Below, in pieces: positions 50,687 to 58,792 of a stretch of 64,000 nucleotides of DNA. Positions within the stretch are counted from its first letter, which is position 1. The number at the start of each line of letters is the position of its first letter. Under the pieces are notes generated by a model. It saw nothing but the letters and a program-made list of their open reading frames with translations, made no database searches and had not been told where the DNA came from. A program made the translations under genes and the position numbers. The DNA comes from DATAGZ01 sp036263455 (GTDB taxonomy: Bacteria; Pseudomonadota; Alphaproteobacteria; Dongiales; Dongiaceae), in NCBI GenBank assembly GCA_036263455.1, contig DATAGZ010000003.1, forward strand, positions 1 through 64,000. The letters run 5' to 3'.

Positions 50687-51457
50687 ATGCATTATCAATC
50701 TTGGTACATAACCGGGGCATCGAGCGGCATTGGGGCGGCCTTCGCCCATGCCGCTCCGCCTCGGACCACGCTCTTGCTGGGCGGTCGGGACGAAATTGCG
50801 CTCGGCAAGCTCGCCGCAAAAATAGGCGATGGGGCAGTCATCTTGCCAGGGGATCTCACCCTGGCCGCCGAGCGTGAAAAGGCCGTCCGCCGCGCCGAGG
50901 AAGCCGCGATCGATCTGCTGGTACTCAATGCCGGAATCGGCCAATTCGGGTCGATTCTCGATATGAGTCCGCGGCGCGAAATGGAAATTGCCCAGCTTAA
51001 TATGATTGCACCGATCGAACTCGTACGGGGCCTGCTCCCTGGTATGGTCGCCCGCGCCAGGGAGCAACGCAGGCGCGCCGGGCTCATCATCGTCTCGAGC
51101 ATCGCGGCATTCCAACCCATGCCGGGAATGGCCATCTATGCCGCGAGCAAGGCCTTTCTACTTTCTTTCGGGGAAGCGTTGGCCTGCGAGCTCAACGGTC
51201 TTCCGGTCGATTGTCTCGTCCTCTGCCCGGGCACCACCCAGACCCAGTTCTTTACCCGTGCCGGGGCGGGCGAGACCATGGGGTATTTCGTGACTTCACC
51301 CGAACAGGTTGCGCGGGAGGGGTTACGTGCGCTCGGCCGAAGGCCTGTGCATATCGTCGGCTGGGGCAACCGCCTGCTCGCTCCTTTCATGCGCTTTATT
51401 CCCCATGCGATAACGCTACCCGCCACGTTTCGTTTTGTCCGCAAGAGGGGTCTATGA
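50687..51457 (+). CDS. Short-chain dehydrogenase/reductase (256 aa)
   Basis: SDR fold: cofactor motif TGASSGIG (residues 9-16), LNAGIG, and catalytic Ser in VSSIAAF with Y-x-x-x-K in YAASK. C-terminal GLRALGRRPVHIVGWGNRL and hydrophobic end IPHAITLPATF. Substrate unknown. The stop overlaps the next gene (ATGA). The start codon's upstream GGGG is too close for a Shine-Dalgarno sequence. Confidence 0.9.
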   Translation: MHYQSWYITGASSGIGAAFAHAAPPRTTLLLGGRDEIALGKLAAKIGDGAVILPGDLTLAAEREKAVRRAEEAAIDLLVLNAGIGQFGSILDMSPRREMEIAQLNMIAPIELVRGLLPGMVARAREQRRRAGLIIVSSIAAFQPMPGMAIYAASKAFLLSFGEALACELNGLPVDCLVLCPGTTQTQFFTRAGAGETMGYFVTSPEQVAREGLRALGRRPVHIVGWGNRLLAPFMRFIPHAITLPATFRFVRKRGL

Positions 51458-52230
51458 AAAGAGGATCCCGAATATTTTTTACAACCGGTCTGGTGCTCGC
51501 CACCCTTCTCATCCTGGTCAGCGTCTGGCTTTGGCAAGCCCAGGCCATACGCCTGCGCTGGGAAGAGACGCTTTCGCAGCTCGGCGTTACGCACGACCCT
51601 GTCCGTATTTCAGGCTTTCCCCTTTCCGTTCGTCTTTCGGCCCGCCACGCTGCGCTCGGGCTGCTCTCAGCCGAGAAGATGATGCTGAGAATTTCTTTCC
51701 TTCATACCGATCGGGTGTCAGGAAATTTCCAGAATTTACACCTGGGCAGCTGGCGGGTCGCGGCGGCTTCCTATGTCGCCCTCACAAATAAATCGCCGAA
51801 CGGCGCCATCCCCTTCGCAATTGCGCTCAGCGAATTAAAGGGCGAGACCGAACTCTCCGCGCGCTTCGAAGGAACGGGTCAGCTTCTAGGCGCACCCTTT
51901 CTCATGGACGGGCCAGCCCCGCTGCATCAGTGGCGTAATGCAGGCGGAGCTATAGAATTTTCTGCCCTGCACCTCTTGGCTCCGGACGTCGATCTTACTG
52001 GCGATGCCACTGTTACGCTGGACCAGGAGATGCGCCCGCTCCTCGCGGGAAGCGTGCGCGGGAAAGGTGTGGGCGTTTTCCTCGATCGCCTCCAGCGGGC
52101 GCTCGGCGCGCCTGCCGGCATTGTCATTTCACCACAGCATGAAGGGCTGGCCGCCCTCACCGTTCAAGACGGCTTTCTCTTTATTGACGGGGTAAAGGGC
52201 CATCCCGTGCCGGCCGTAGCCCTCCCCTGA
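51454..52230 (+). CDS. DUF2125-like membrane-anchored protein (258 aa)
   Basis: ATG at 51454 overlaps the SDR stop; AGAGGGG is upstream. One N-terminal membrane segment (about residues 7-28: FFTTGLVLATLLILVSVWLW), then a strand-rich periplasmic body with RISGFPLSVRLSARH near residue 50, the pattern that marks DUF2125 proteins. Conserved in alphaproteobacteria, function unknown. Coupling to an SDR may be incidental. Confidence 0.75.
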   Translation: MKRGSRIFFTTGLVLATLLILVSVWLWQAQAIRLRWEETLSQLGVTHDPVRISGFPLSVRLSARHAALGLLSAEKMMLRISFLHTDRVSGNFQNLHLGSWRVAAASYVALTNKSPNGAIPFAIALSELKGETELSARFEGTGQLLGAPFLMDGPAPLHQWRNAGGAIEFSALHLLAPDVDLTGDATVTLDQEMRPLLAGSVRGKGVGVFLDRLQRALGAPAGIVISPQHEGLAALTVQDGFLFIDGVKGHPVPAVALP

Positions 52231-52319
52231 TCATACATCCGGCGGGTCATGCCTATTGAATGGCGGCGCCATAAGCCTAATATATGGCCTACGGCTTTGG
52301 CCGAGATAAGGAGAAGGTA

Positions 52320-53027
52320 ATGGCTGACCCCAGAATAACAATGCGCACGGTCGATCGCGCGGTAAGCCTCGACGAAGGGCTGCGCGCCTACATGGTGCGG
52401 GTATTCGCCTTGATGGCCGCCGGCGTCGGTGTCACGGGCGCGGTTTCCTTCGCCGTGGCATCCAGCCCCACGCTACTAAATGCGATTTTCGGCTCCGGCC
52501 TGGTCTGGCTCGTCATTTTCGCGCCACTGGCTCTGGTCATGGTACTGAGTTTCGGCATCAACCGGATGAGCGTTGGCGCTGCCCAGGCGACCTTCTTCGG
52601 CTATGCCGCCCTGATGGGCCTGTCGCTTGCGTCGATTTTCATTCTTTATACTCAGGCATCGATCGCGCGGGTCTTTTTCATCAGCGCGGGCACTTTCCTG
52701 GGCATGGCGCTCTATGGCTATACGACCAAGCGCGATCTTACCGGCATTGGATCGTTTCTGATCATGGGCGTTTGGGGTTTGATGCTCGCCATGCTGGTCA
52801 ATATTTTCTGGAACCCGCAAGGCATGCAATTTGCCCTGTCGATTATCGCGGTCCTGCTCTTTACGGGTTTGACCGCTTTCGATGCGCAGCGGATCAAGAG
52901 CCTCTATCTCGAGGCCGATACACCCGAAACCGCGGGGAAGAAGGCCATCCTGGGAGCCCTGCAACTCTACCTCGACTTCATCAACATCTTTATCAATCTT
53001 CTGCGCATCATGGGTAACCGTCGCTAA
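52320..53027 (+). CDS. Bax inhibitor-1/YccA family membrane protein (235 aa)
   Basis: Start ATG 52320 (MADPRITMRTVDRAV) with AAGGAG ideally placed. Seven hydrophobic helices, with GFVTGA-like helix 1 region (FALMAAGVGVTGAVSF) and the conserved C-terminal Asp-containing LTAFDAQRIKSLYLE, plus LYLDFINIFINLLRIMGNR ending as in the family. BI-1 proteins are calcium/proton leak channels or regulators of FtsH proteolysis. A strong terminator follows. Confidence 0.95.
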   Translation: MADPRITMRTVDRAVSLDEGLRAYMVRVFALMAAGVGVTGAVSFAVASSPTLLNAIFGSGLVWLVIFAPLALVMVLSFGINRMSVGAAQATFFGYAALMGLSLASIFILYTQASIARVFFISAGTFLGMALYGYTTKRDLTGIGSFLIMGVWGLMLAMLVNIFWNPQGMQFALSIIAVLLFTGLTAFDAQRIKSLYLEADTPETAGKKAILGALQLYLDFINIFINLLRIMGNRR

Positions 53028-53037
53028 CCGGGCTCTC

Positions 53038-53064
53038 GCGGCCCCCCACAAGGGGGCCGCTTTT
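53038..53064 (+). terminator. Rho-independent terminator after the BI-1 gene
   Basis: GCGGCCCCC (53038-53046), five-base loop, GGGGGCCGC (53052-53060), then TTTT (53061-53064). The next gene's start codon is at 53067, two bases after the T-run. Confidence 0.9.
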
Positions 53065-53066
53065 CC

Positions 53067-53735
53067 ATGCGTCTGCTTTATCATTTTCCGCTCGATCCCT
53101 TTTCACGCAAGGTACGGCTCGCGCTTGGGGAAAAAAGACTTTCTGTCGAGGCACGGATCAAACGTCCCTGGGAGCGCAGCGAGGAGCTGCTACGCTTGAA
53201 TCCCACCGGCGAAACACCGGTGCTGGTGGAAGAAAACGATATGATCGTAACCGGGAATCCGGGCATCTGCGATTATCTCGAAGAAACCTATCCCGATTAT
53301 CCCCTTCTGCCGCATCCGCAGCCCCAGCGTATCGAGTCCCGCCGCCTGGTCGGTTGGTTCGACTGGAAGTTTGCACGTGAGGTCGCCTGGCCGATCCTCG
53401 AGAATAAAGTCTTTCGACGCTTCGCAGGCGCAGGGGAACCCGATTCGGCGGCATTGCGGCAGGCGCGGCAGGCGCTAGCCCATCACCTTTCTTATATCGA
53501 ACTGCTCGTTGCCGAGCGCAACTGGCTGGCGGGGCGCGACTTCTCGATTGCCGACCTTGCGGCGGGCGCATTCCTTTCTTGCCTCGACTATCTCGGCGAT
53601 ATCGACTGGGACCGGAATCTCATCGCACGTGATTATTATGCCCGCCTGAAATCCCGCCCGAGCTTTCGGCCTCTGCTTGGCGATACCATGGCCGGCCTGG
53701 CGCCCGCCGCACATTATGGCAATCTGGATTTTTGA
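53067..53735 (+). CDS. Glutathione S-transferase family protein (222 aa)
   Basis: MRLLYHFPLDPFSRKVRLAL is the thioredoxin-like N-terminus with the active-site region Pro-x-Ser; NPTGETPVLVEENDMIVTG supplies the cis-Pro and the GSH-binding Glu/Ser segment. C-terminal helices include SIADLAAGAFLSCLDYLG. It has no Shine-Dalgarno sequence of its own; the start ATG lies directly after the intrinsic terminator of the previous gene, so a promoter must lie within or before the hairpin or transcription must read through. Confidence 0.9.
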   Translation: MRLLYHFPLDPFSRKVRLALGEKRLSVEARIKRPWERSEELLRLNPTGETPVLVEENDMIVTGNPGICDYLEETYPDYPLLPHPQPQRIESRRLVGWFDWKFAREVAWPILENKVFRRFAGAGEPDSAALRQARQALAHHLSYIELLVAERNWLAGRDFSIADLAAGAFLSCLDYLGDIDWDRNLIARDYYARLKSRPSFRPLLGDTMAGLAPAAHYGNLDF

Positions 53736-53851
53736 AGAGCGGCCGAGGCGCGGCACCGCCCAAACAATTTAACAACCTAAACACCTCTGGAGACGATGTT
53801 GCGCTCCCGGTTGCTGCATACGGGCCGGGGCATTTGTGATATGCTGACTCG

Positions 53852-54745
53852 ATGCAGATTTATTTGCCGATTGCCCAGCTCTCGCTCAATCTCTTGACTT
53901 TGCTGGCGATTGGCGGCGTCGCGGGAATCCTCGCCGGTCTGTTCGGGGTGGGCGGTGGTTTCATCCTGACCCCCTTTTTGATTTTTGCCGGCGTTCCACC
54001 GGCCATCGCCGTGGCGAGCCAGGCCAATCAGGTGGTCGCGGCCTCCTTTTCCAGTCTGCTTGTCCATTGGGCGCGCAAGCGCGTCGATTTTATCCTTGGT
54101 ATCGTCCTCACTCTGGGTGGTCTGGCCGGATCAAGCCTCGGACTCTTATTCTTCGATATCCTCCGTCGCTTCGGCCAGATCGATGCGCTGATTCCACTGG
54201 CCTACGTCTTGTTTCTTTGCACGATCGGCATCACTATGGGGATCGAGAGCGTGCGGTCCAGCACCGGCACCGTGCGGACGCGGCGGCGTCCACGTTGGCA
54301 GAAGCGGCTTCCCTGGGCGATGAAATTCCGCCGCTCCCGCATTTGCATCTCCCCGCTCCTGCCGCTCGGCCTCGGTTTCACGGTGGGCGTGCTTTCGGCC
54401 ATTCTCGGAGTGAGCGGCGCCTTTCTCATGGTGCCGGCCATGATCTATATCCTGCGCGTCCCCACCATGCTCGCCGTGGGTACGTCGTTGCTACAAGTCG
54501 CCTGCGTGTCGGGGAATGTCACCTTCCTGCATGCGACCCATACCCATGCGCTCGATGCCATGCTTGCGCTCATTCTGACGAGCAGCGGCGTCATCGGGGC
54601 CCAGATCGGCACGCGCCTCTCGGCGCGATTCAATGCCGTCCAGCTCAGGCTGGCACTCGCCGCCCTCACGCTCGCACTGGCGGGGCTGCTCCTCTGGCAG
54701 CTCACTGTTCGTCCCGCAGAAGTCTTCAGCATCATAGAGACGTGA
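53852..54745 (+). CDS. TauE/SafE-family (TSUP) permease (297 aa)
   Basis: Multiple membrane helices with two repeated TauE/SafE motifs: VAGILAGLFGVGGGFILTPFL in the first half and VGVLSAILGVSGAFLMVPAM in the second. Family members move sulfite, sulfoacetate or other organosulfur anions. Start ATG 53852 is preceded by a TATGCT hexamer six bases upstream and no Shine-Dalgarno sequence. The stop overlaps the TIGR02186-type gene (TGATG). Confidence 0.92.
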   Translation: MQIYLPIAQLSLNLLTLLAIGGVAGILAGLFGVGGGFILTPFLIFAGVPPAIAVASQANQVVAASFSSLLVHWARKRVDFILGIVLTLGGLAGSSLGLLFFDILRRFGQIDALIPLAYVLFLCTIGITMGIESVRSSTGTVRTRRRPRWQKRLPWAMKFRRSRICISPLLPLGLGFTVGVLSAILGVSGAFLMVPAMIYILRVPTMLAVGTSLLQVACVSGNVTFLHATHTHALDAMLALILTSSGVIGAQIGTRLSARFNAVQLRLALAALTLALAGLLLWQLTVRPAEVFSIIET

Positions 54746-55458
54746 TGCGCCTGCTTTCGTTCTTTCTGGCCGGTTTATTCTGGTGCGCTTCTGCCTCGGC
54801 CCAGCCCGTGACGGTGGATTTGGGCCAGCACCTGATCGCGGTCACCACGCGCTTCAGCGGCGCCAATATTCTGCTGTTCGGCGCTTACCAATCTCCGGCC
54901 GACGTCATCGCGGTCATCTCGGGTCCGCGTACCGATGCAATCGTGCGTCAAAAGGAACGTATTCTGGGCGTCTGGGTAACGGCGGGCGAAAACCGCATCG
55001 ATAATCTTCCAGCCTATTACACGGTCGCGACCAGTACCAGCCCCCTGAGCGTGCTGCTGCCAGAGGATGTCCTCACACGCTATCACTTGGGAATCGATCG
55101 CCTGGTAGGCGATATTCCGGCATCCCCTTATTTGGACGGGTTTGTCCATCTCAAGAAAATCAGCCAGCTCTACAGCGAACAGGAACGGGCGATCCGATTG
55201 ACCGGTAACCATTTGTTTCGCTTCGATATCGCGCTGCCGACCAATGTGCCGACCGGAGTTTACACTGTAGATGTCTATGCCGTGGTCAACCGGCGCATCG
55301 TCAGCCATCAATCCAGCCCTTTGCTCGTCAATCGCGAAGGGTTCGATGCGGCGCTCTTCGATTTCGCCCAGCGCCGTTCCGCGATGTATGGCGCGCTTTC
55401 GATCGCTGGAGCCTTGTTGGGTGGCTGGATCGCTTATATGCTCTTCCGGAGAAGATAA
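54745..55458 (+). CDS. TIGR02186/Alph_Pro_TM family membrane protein (237 aa)
   Basis: A signal peptide (MRLLSFFLAGLFWCASASAQ) starts the chain; the body is strand-rich (FSGANILLFGAYQSPADVI, TGVYTVDVYAVVNRRIV) and a C-terminal helix (SIAGALLGGWIAYMLF) anchors it. Arrangement and residues match the alphaproteobacterial TIGR02186 family, regularly next to TauE/SafE permeases, so it probably serves the same transport step. Function unproven. Overlaps its neighbours on both sides. Confidence 0.88.
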   Translation: MRLLSFFLAGLFWCASASAQPVTVDLGQHLIAVTTRFSGANILLFGAYQSPADVIAVISGPRTDAIVRQKERILGVWVTAGENRIDNLPAYYTVATSTSPLSVLLPEDVLTRYHLGIDRLVGDIPASPYLDGFVHLKKISQLYSEQERAIRLTGNHLFRFDIALPTNVPTGVYTVDVYAVVNRRIVSHQSSPLLVNREGFDAALFDFAQRRSAMYGALSIAGALLGGWIAYMLFRRR

Positions 55459-55928
55459 TGCGCGAACACAAGCAAGTCTTTCTGGTGGTTATCGATGAGT
55501 CACCCGAGCTGCGTCCGGCGCTGCGCTATGCCTGCCGGCGCGCGCTTCACACAGATGGGCAGGTGGCGATGCTCCATGTCGTGGAGCCCGAGGCGCCGCC
55601 GGTTTGGGCCGGGATAGGCCGCCTCATCGAACAGGAGGCACACGATGCCTCCACTCAGCTTCTCGCGCGCCACGCCGCGCTGGTCGAGGAACTAACCGGC
55701 CGAGCACCGCTCACCTTCGCCCGGCGCGGTGAACGGCGTGAGGAATTGTTGAAGCTCCTCCATGCCGAGCCGAGCATTTCGGTCCTCGTGCTGGGCGCGG
55801 CGGTGGGCGGCAAAGGCCCCGGCCCCCTCATCAGCGCGCTGACCGGAACCGCCATCGACCGGCTTCGGGTGCCGGTGACGATCGTCCCCGGCAATCTTAC
55901 CGATCAAGAAATCGACGCCATCGCGTGA
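55458..55928 (+). CDS. Universal stress protein UspA family (156 aa)
   Basis: ATG at 55458 overlaps the previous stop (TAATG). FLVVIDESPELRPALRYACRRA begins the fold; the C-terminal VLVLGAAVGGKGPGPLISALTG carries a G-rich nucleotide loop and RVPVTIVPG the last strand. This resembles the ATP-binding subgroup, but the loop (G-x2-G-x9-G) is altered. The stop overlaps panC (GTGA). Confidence 0.87.
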   Translation: MREHKQVFLVVIDESPELRPALRYACRRALHTDGQVAMLHVVEPEAPPVWAGIGRLIEQEAHDASTQLLARHAALVEELTGRAPLTFARRGERREELLKLLHAEPSISVLVLGAAVGGKGPGPLISALTGTAIDRLRVPVTIVPGNLTDQEIDAIA

Positions 55929-56761
55929 CGATTCTCTGCCGCACCATTGCCCAGGCGCGCCGCGCCCGTGCCACCCTTGGCGAGGGAAAACTGGCATTGG
56001 TTCCCACCATGGGTGCGCTGCATGCGGGCCACCGCGCCCTGATCCGCGCCGCAAGCCAGCGCGCTTCTCACGTCGCCGTGTCGATTTTCGTCAACCCTAC
56101 CCAGTTCGGCCCAAGTGAGGATTTTGCTTCCTATCCCCGTCAAGAAACAACGGATAGAGAAACGCTGGAAGACGAGCGGGTGGCGCTTCTGTTTGCGCCC
56201 GAGGCGCCTGAGATCTATCCCGCGGGCTTCGCGACCCGGATCGAAGTCGCGGGTTTGGGCAACCATCTGTGTGGGCCGTTTCGGCCTGGCCATTTCTCCG
56301 GCGTGGCTACTATCGTGACCAAGCTTATAGATATTATCTCGCCCGAGTTAGCGGTCTTCGGCGAGAAGGATTTCCAGCAGCTGCGGATCGTTTCCCAGGT
56401 AACACGTGACCTCGATCTGGCCACCGACATCGTCGGAATTCCCACGGTGCGCGAGGCGGATGGGCTCGCTTTGTCCTCGCGTAACGCCTATCTAAGCGAC
56501 AGCGAGCGTAGAACGGCCGCGCAGCTGCCACGCGCGCTTAAGGAGGCGGCGCGAGTGATGGCGGAGGGAATCCCCGCCGCACCGGTCATCCAGGAAGTGG
56601 AACGGGCTCTCGTTGAAGCGGGATTCGGGCCGATCGATTACGTGACGCTCGCGTCGAGCGAGACTCTGACTCCCCTCGATCGCGCCGTGACCCCTTGCCG
56701 TCTGTTCGCGGCAGCCTATCTTGGGCGGACCCGACTCATCGACAACTGGCCCGTGCTCTAG
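55925..56761 (+). CDS. panC: Pantothenate synthetase (278 aa)
   Basis: Joins pantoate and beta-alanine using ATP. Start GTG at 55925 overlaps the Usp stop. LVPTMGALHAGHRALI holds the HxGH nucleotide-binding motif; SIFVNPTQFGPSEDFASYPR and VFGEKDFQQLRIVSQ, and the KMSxS-like region SSRNAYLS, are conserved. Length usual. panB and panD are not adjacent. The stop overlaps the opposing kinase stop at CTAG (56758-56761). Confidence 0.96.
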   Translation: MTILCRTIAQARRARATLGEGKLALVPTMGALHAGHRALIRAASQRASHVAVSIFVNPTQFGPSEDFASYPRQETTDRETLEDERVALLFAPEAPEIYPAGFATRIEVAGLGNHLCGPFRPGHFSGVATIVTKLIDIISPELAVFGEKDFQQLRIVSQVTRDLDLATDIVGIPTVREADGLALSSRNAYLSDSERRTAAQLPRALKEAARVMAEGIPAAPVIQEVERALVEAGFGPIDYVTLASSETLTPLDRAVTPCRLFAAAYLGRTRLIDNWPVL

Positions 56762-58122
56762 ATTCCTATGTGAACCGTCTCCTTGAGGGGCAAGGTCAGG
56801 GTGAAGCGGGTCCCGCCGCCGGGATTGTCACTGATCTCGAGATCGCCCTGGTGGGCGAGCGCGATGCGGCGTGCGATCGTCAAGCCCAGTCCCGCGCCGG
56901 ATCCGGGGCGGCGATCGGACTGGAAGAAGCGCTGGAACAAGCGGTCGCGTTTGGCCACCGGAATTCCCGGACCGCGGTCGGCGACGGTGACCGCGCCGCG
57001 CGATTCCAGAAGAATTTCAACTTCGCTGTGCTCAGGAGTGAAGCGCAGGGCATTCTCAATCAGATTACGCAGAGCCTGGTAGAGTGTATCGCGATTGCCG
57101 CGAACGAAAATCGGCTCCTGGCTGCCGATCACCGCCAGGCTGCGGTGCCGGCGCGCGGCGATGGGCGCCATCAGCTGGACGAGTTCGACGACGAGGTCGG
57201 AAAGATCCGTCACGTCATTGGCGCTGACTTTCAGCGCCTCGAGCCGCGCCACCATGAGGAGCTGGTCGACGAGGCGCGCCATACGCGCGACATCAGCCTG
57301 CAGGGCCTTGGCTGCCTCGCGGTCAGGCAAGGTGTGAAGATGGGCGGAGAGAATTGCAAGCGGCGTGCGCAGCTCGTGGGCAGCATCGGCAAGGAATTCC
57401 TGCTGCGATTGTAGCGACCGTTCCATTCGGTCGAAGGCCTCATTGACCGCCTGGACCAGCGAGAACAATTCTCGTGGCAGGCCATGAAGAGGAAGGCGGA
57501 GACCCACCTGACCCGGCCCGATCGCACGAGCATAGGCCATGACCGCGCTCAACGGGCGCAATGCCGTGCGCAAGGTGAGGATGAGCGCCACCAGCAGCAG
57601 GGCAAATAGCGGCAGCAGAGCGGGAAAGAATTCATCCACCCATTCATACAGCAAAGTATCCAGGCCCGATTGATCGGGGGTGATCCGGCGGGCGACCCGA
57701 AGCACTAGCGATTCACCGCTCATCCATAACGGGGTACTTACCGAGAAAGTGTCGGTCCCTCCTTCTTCTTTTTGGTGGAGGATCAACGTATCCCCGGCAC
57801 GCAAGGGGGCAACCTCGGAGAGCGATCGGGCAATGGTTCCCCTGCTTAACCGGATGCGGCCTGCGCGATCACGAATGACGAAATCTATATCGGAGGGCAA
57901 ATGCCGGTTGAGAACCAAGGTCCGGTCGGGCGTCATGCCGAGCGCTGACTGGATGGCTATTACCTGCTGGTTAATGCCCTCGACCGGGGTAAGCTGCGTT
58001 CCAGCGCGGTAATAGAGAAAGACGAAGAGCCCTGCTAGAATAAAAAACCCGGCGAAGACGCCACAGAGGCGAAGAACCAGCCGGGTTTCCAATGAGCTCG
58101 GCTTAGACGGAAGCAGCGTCAT
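56758..58122 (-). CDS. Sensor histidine kinase (454 aa)
   Basis: Start ATG 58122 (MTLLPSKPSSLETRLV), which overlaps the response-regulator stop by 20 bp. Two membrane helices (about 17-38 and 166-184) flank a short periplasmic sensor; HAMP follows. His249 is in the canonical AAHELRTPLAIL H-box, with NLIENALRFTPE (N), DRGPGIP (D) and GAGLGLTIARRI (G2). Forms a pair with the regulator directly upstream. Part of an operon with the ATP-grasp protein and a small secreted protein, hinting that it senses an envelope state related to them. Confidence 0.95.
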   Translation of the reverse strand: MTLLPSKPSSLETRLVLRLCGVFAGFFILAGLFVFLYYRAGTQLTPVEGINQQVIAIQSALGMTPDRTLVLNRHLPSDIDFVIRDRAGRIRLSRGTIARSLSEVAPLRAGDTLILHQKEEGGTDTFSVSTPLWMSGESLVLRVARRITPDQSGLDTLLYEWVDEFFPALLPLFALLLVALILTLRTALRPLSAVMAYARAIGPGQVGLRLPLHGLPRELFSLVQAVNEAFDRMERSLQSQQEFLADAAHELRTPLAILSAHLHTLPDREAAKALQADVARMARLVDQLLMVARLEALKVSANDVTDLSDLVVELVQLMAPIAARRHRSLAVIGSQEPIFVRGNRDTLYQALRNLIENALRFTPEHSEVEILLESRGAVTVADRGPGIPVAKRDRLFQRFFQSDRRPGSGAGLGLTIARRIALAHQGDLEISDNPGGGTRFTLTLPLKETVHIGI

Positions 58123-58792
58123 CAGCCTCGAGAACCATGTACCCCACCCCTCTGACCGTGTGGATATCGATAGTAGCCTTGGCAAGCTCCAGTTTCCGTC
58201 GCAAGCGCGAGACACTAGCTTCGAGCGCGTTCGATTCGATTTCTTGCTCGAAGGAATAGAGACTCTCTTCCAGCACGCGGCGCGACACCACCTTGTTGGC
58301 ACGCCGAAGCAAAAGCTCGAGCAACGCCAATTCGCGGCGAGAAAGCCGGACCGGATGTTCGCCCACCTCGGCCTGCGGACCGGTCGTATCGAAGCGAACA
58401 TTACCGAGGGTGAGGATCATCCCCAGCGCCCCACCGGGCCGGCGCAGCAGCGCCTTAATGCGCGCGACCAATTCCTCCATGGCGAACGGCTTGACCAGAT
58501 AATCATCCGCACCGTTATTGAGACCAGCGACGCGGTCGGAGACTCGCTCGCGCGCGGTGAGAATCAGGATCGGTGTCGGACAGTTGCGATCGCGAATGGC
58601 ACGCAGAACCTCAAGCCCATCCTGATCGGGAAGGCCGAGATCGAGTATGATTGCATCGAACCGGGTGCCGGCGACCGCCGCAAGCGCGTCCTCGCCGGTT
58701 CCCATGCAATCGACGGCGAAATTAGCGTCCAACAGGCCGCGCGCGGTTAATTCCGATAGGCGCTCGTTATCCTCGATCAACAGGACGCGCAT
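58103..58792 (-). CDS. OmpR-family response regulator (229 aa)
   Basis: Start ATG 58792 (MRVLLIEDNERLS) with AGGA upstream. Receiver: acidic pair ED (7-8), phospho-Asp51 in AIILDLGLPDQDG, Lys in DDYLVKPFAMEEL. C-terminal winged helix (LTLGNVRFDTTGPQAEV; SRRELALLELLLRRANKVVS; SNALEASVSRLRRKLE) is of OmpR/PhoB type. Overlaps the ATP-grasp gene upstream by 26 bp and the kinase downstream by 20 bp. Confidence 0.96.
   Translation of the reverse strand: MRVLLIEDNERLSELTARGLLDANFAVDCMGTGEDALAAVAGTRFDAIILDLGLPDQDGLEVLRAIRDRNCPTPILILTARERVSDRVAGLNNGADDYLVKPFAMEELVARIKALLRRPGGALGMILTLGNVRFDTTGPQAEVGEHPVRLSRRELALLELLLRRANKVVSRRVLEESLYSFEQEIESNALEASVSRLRRKLELAKATIDIHTVRGVGYMVLEADDAASV

Noticed and set aside
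58125..58401. Extended N-terminus of the histidine kinase (start at 58401)
   Set aside because: It would overlap the response regulator by about 300 bp and its sequence is out-of-frame regulator DNA; the ATG at 58122 fits the family.
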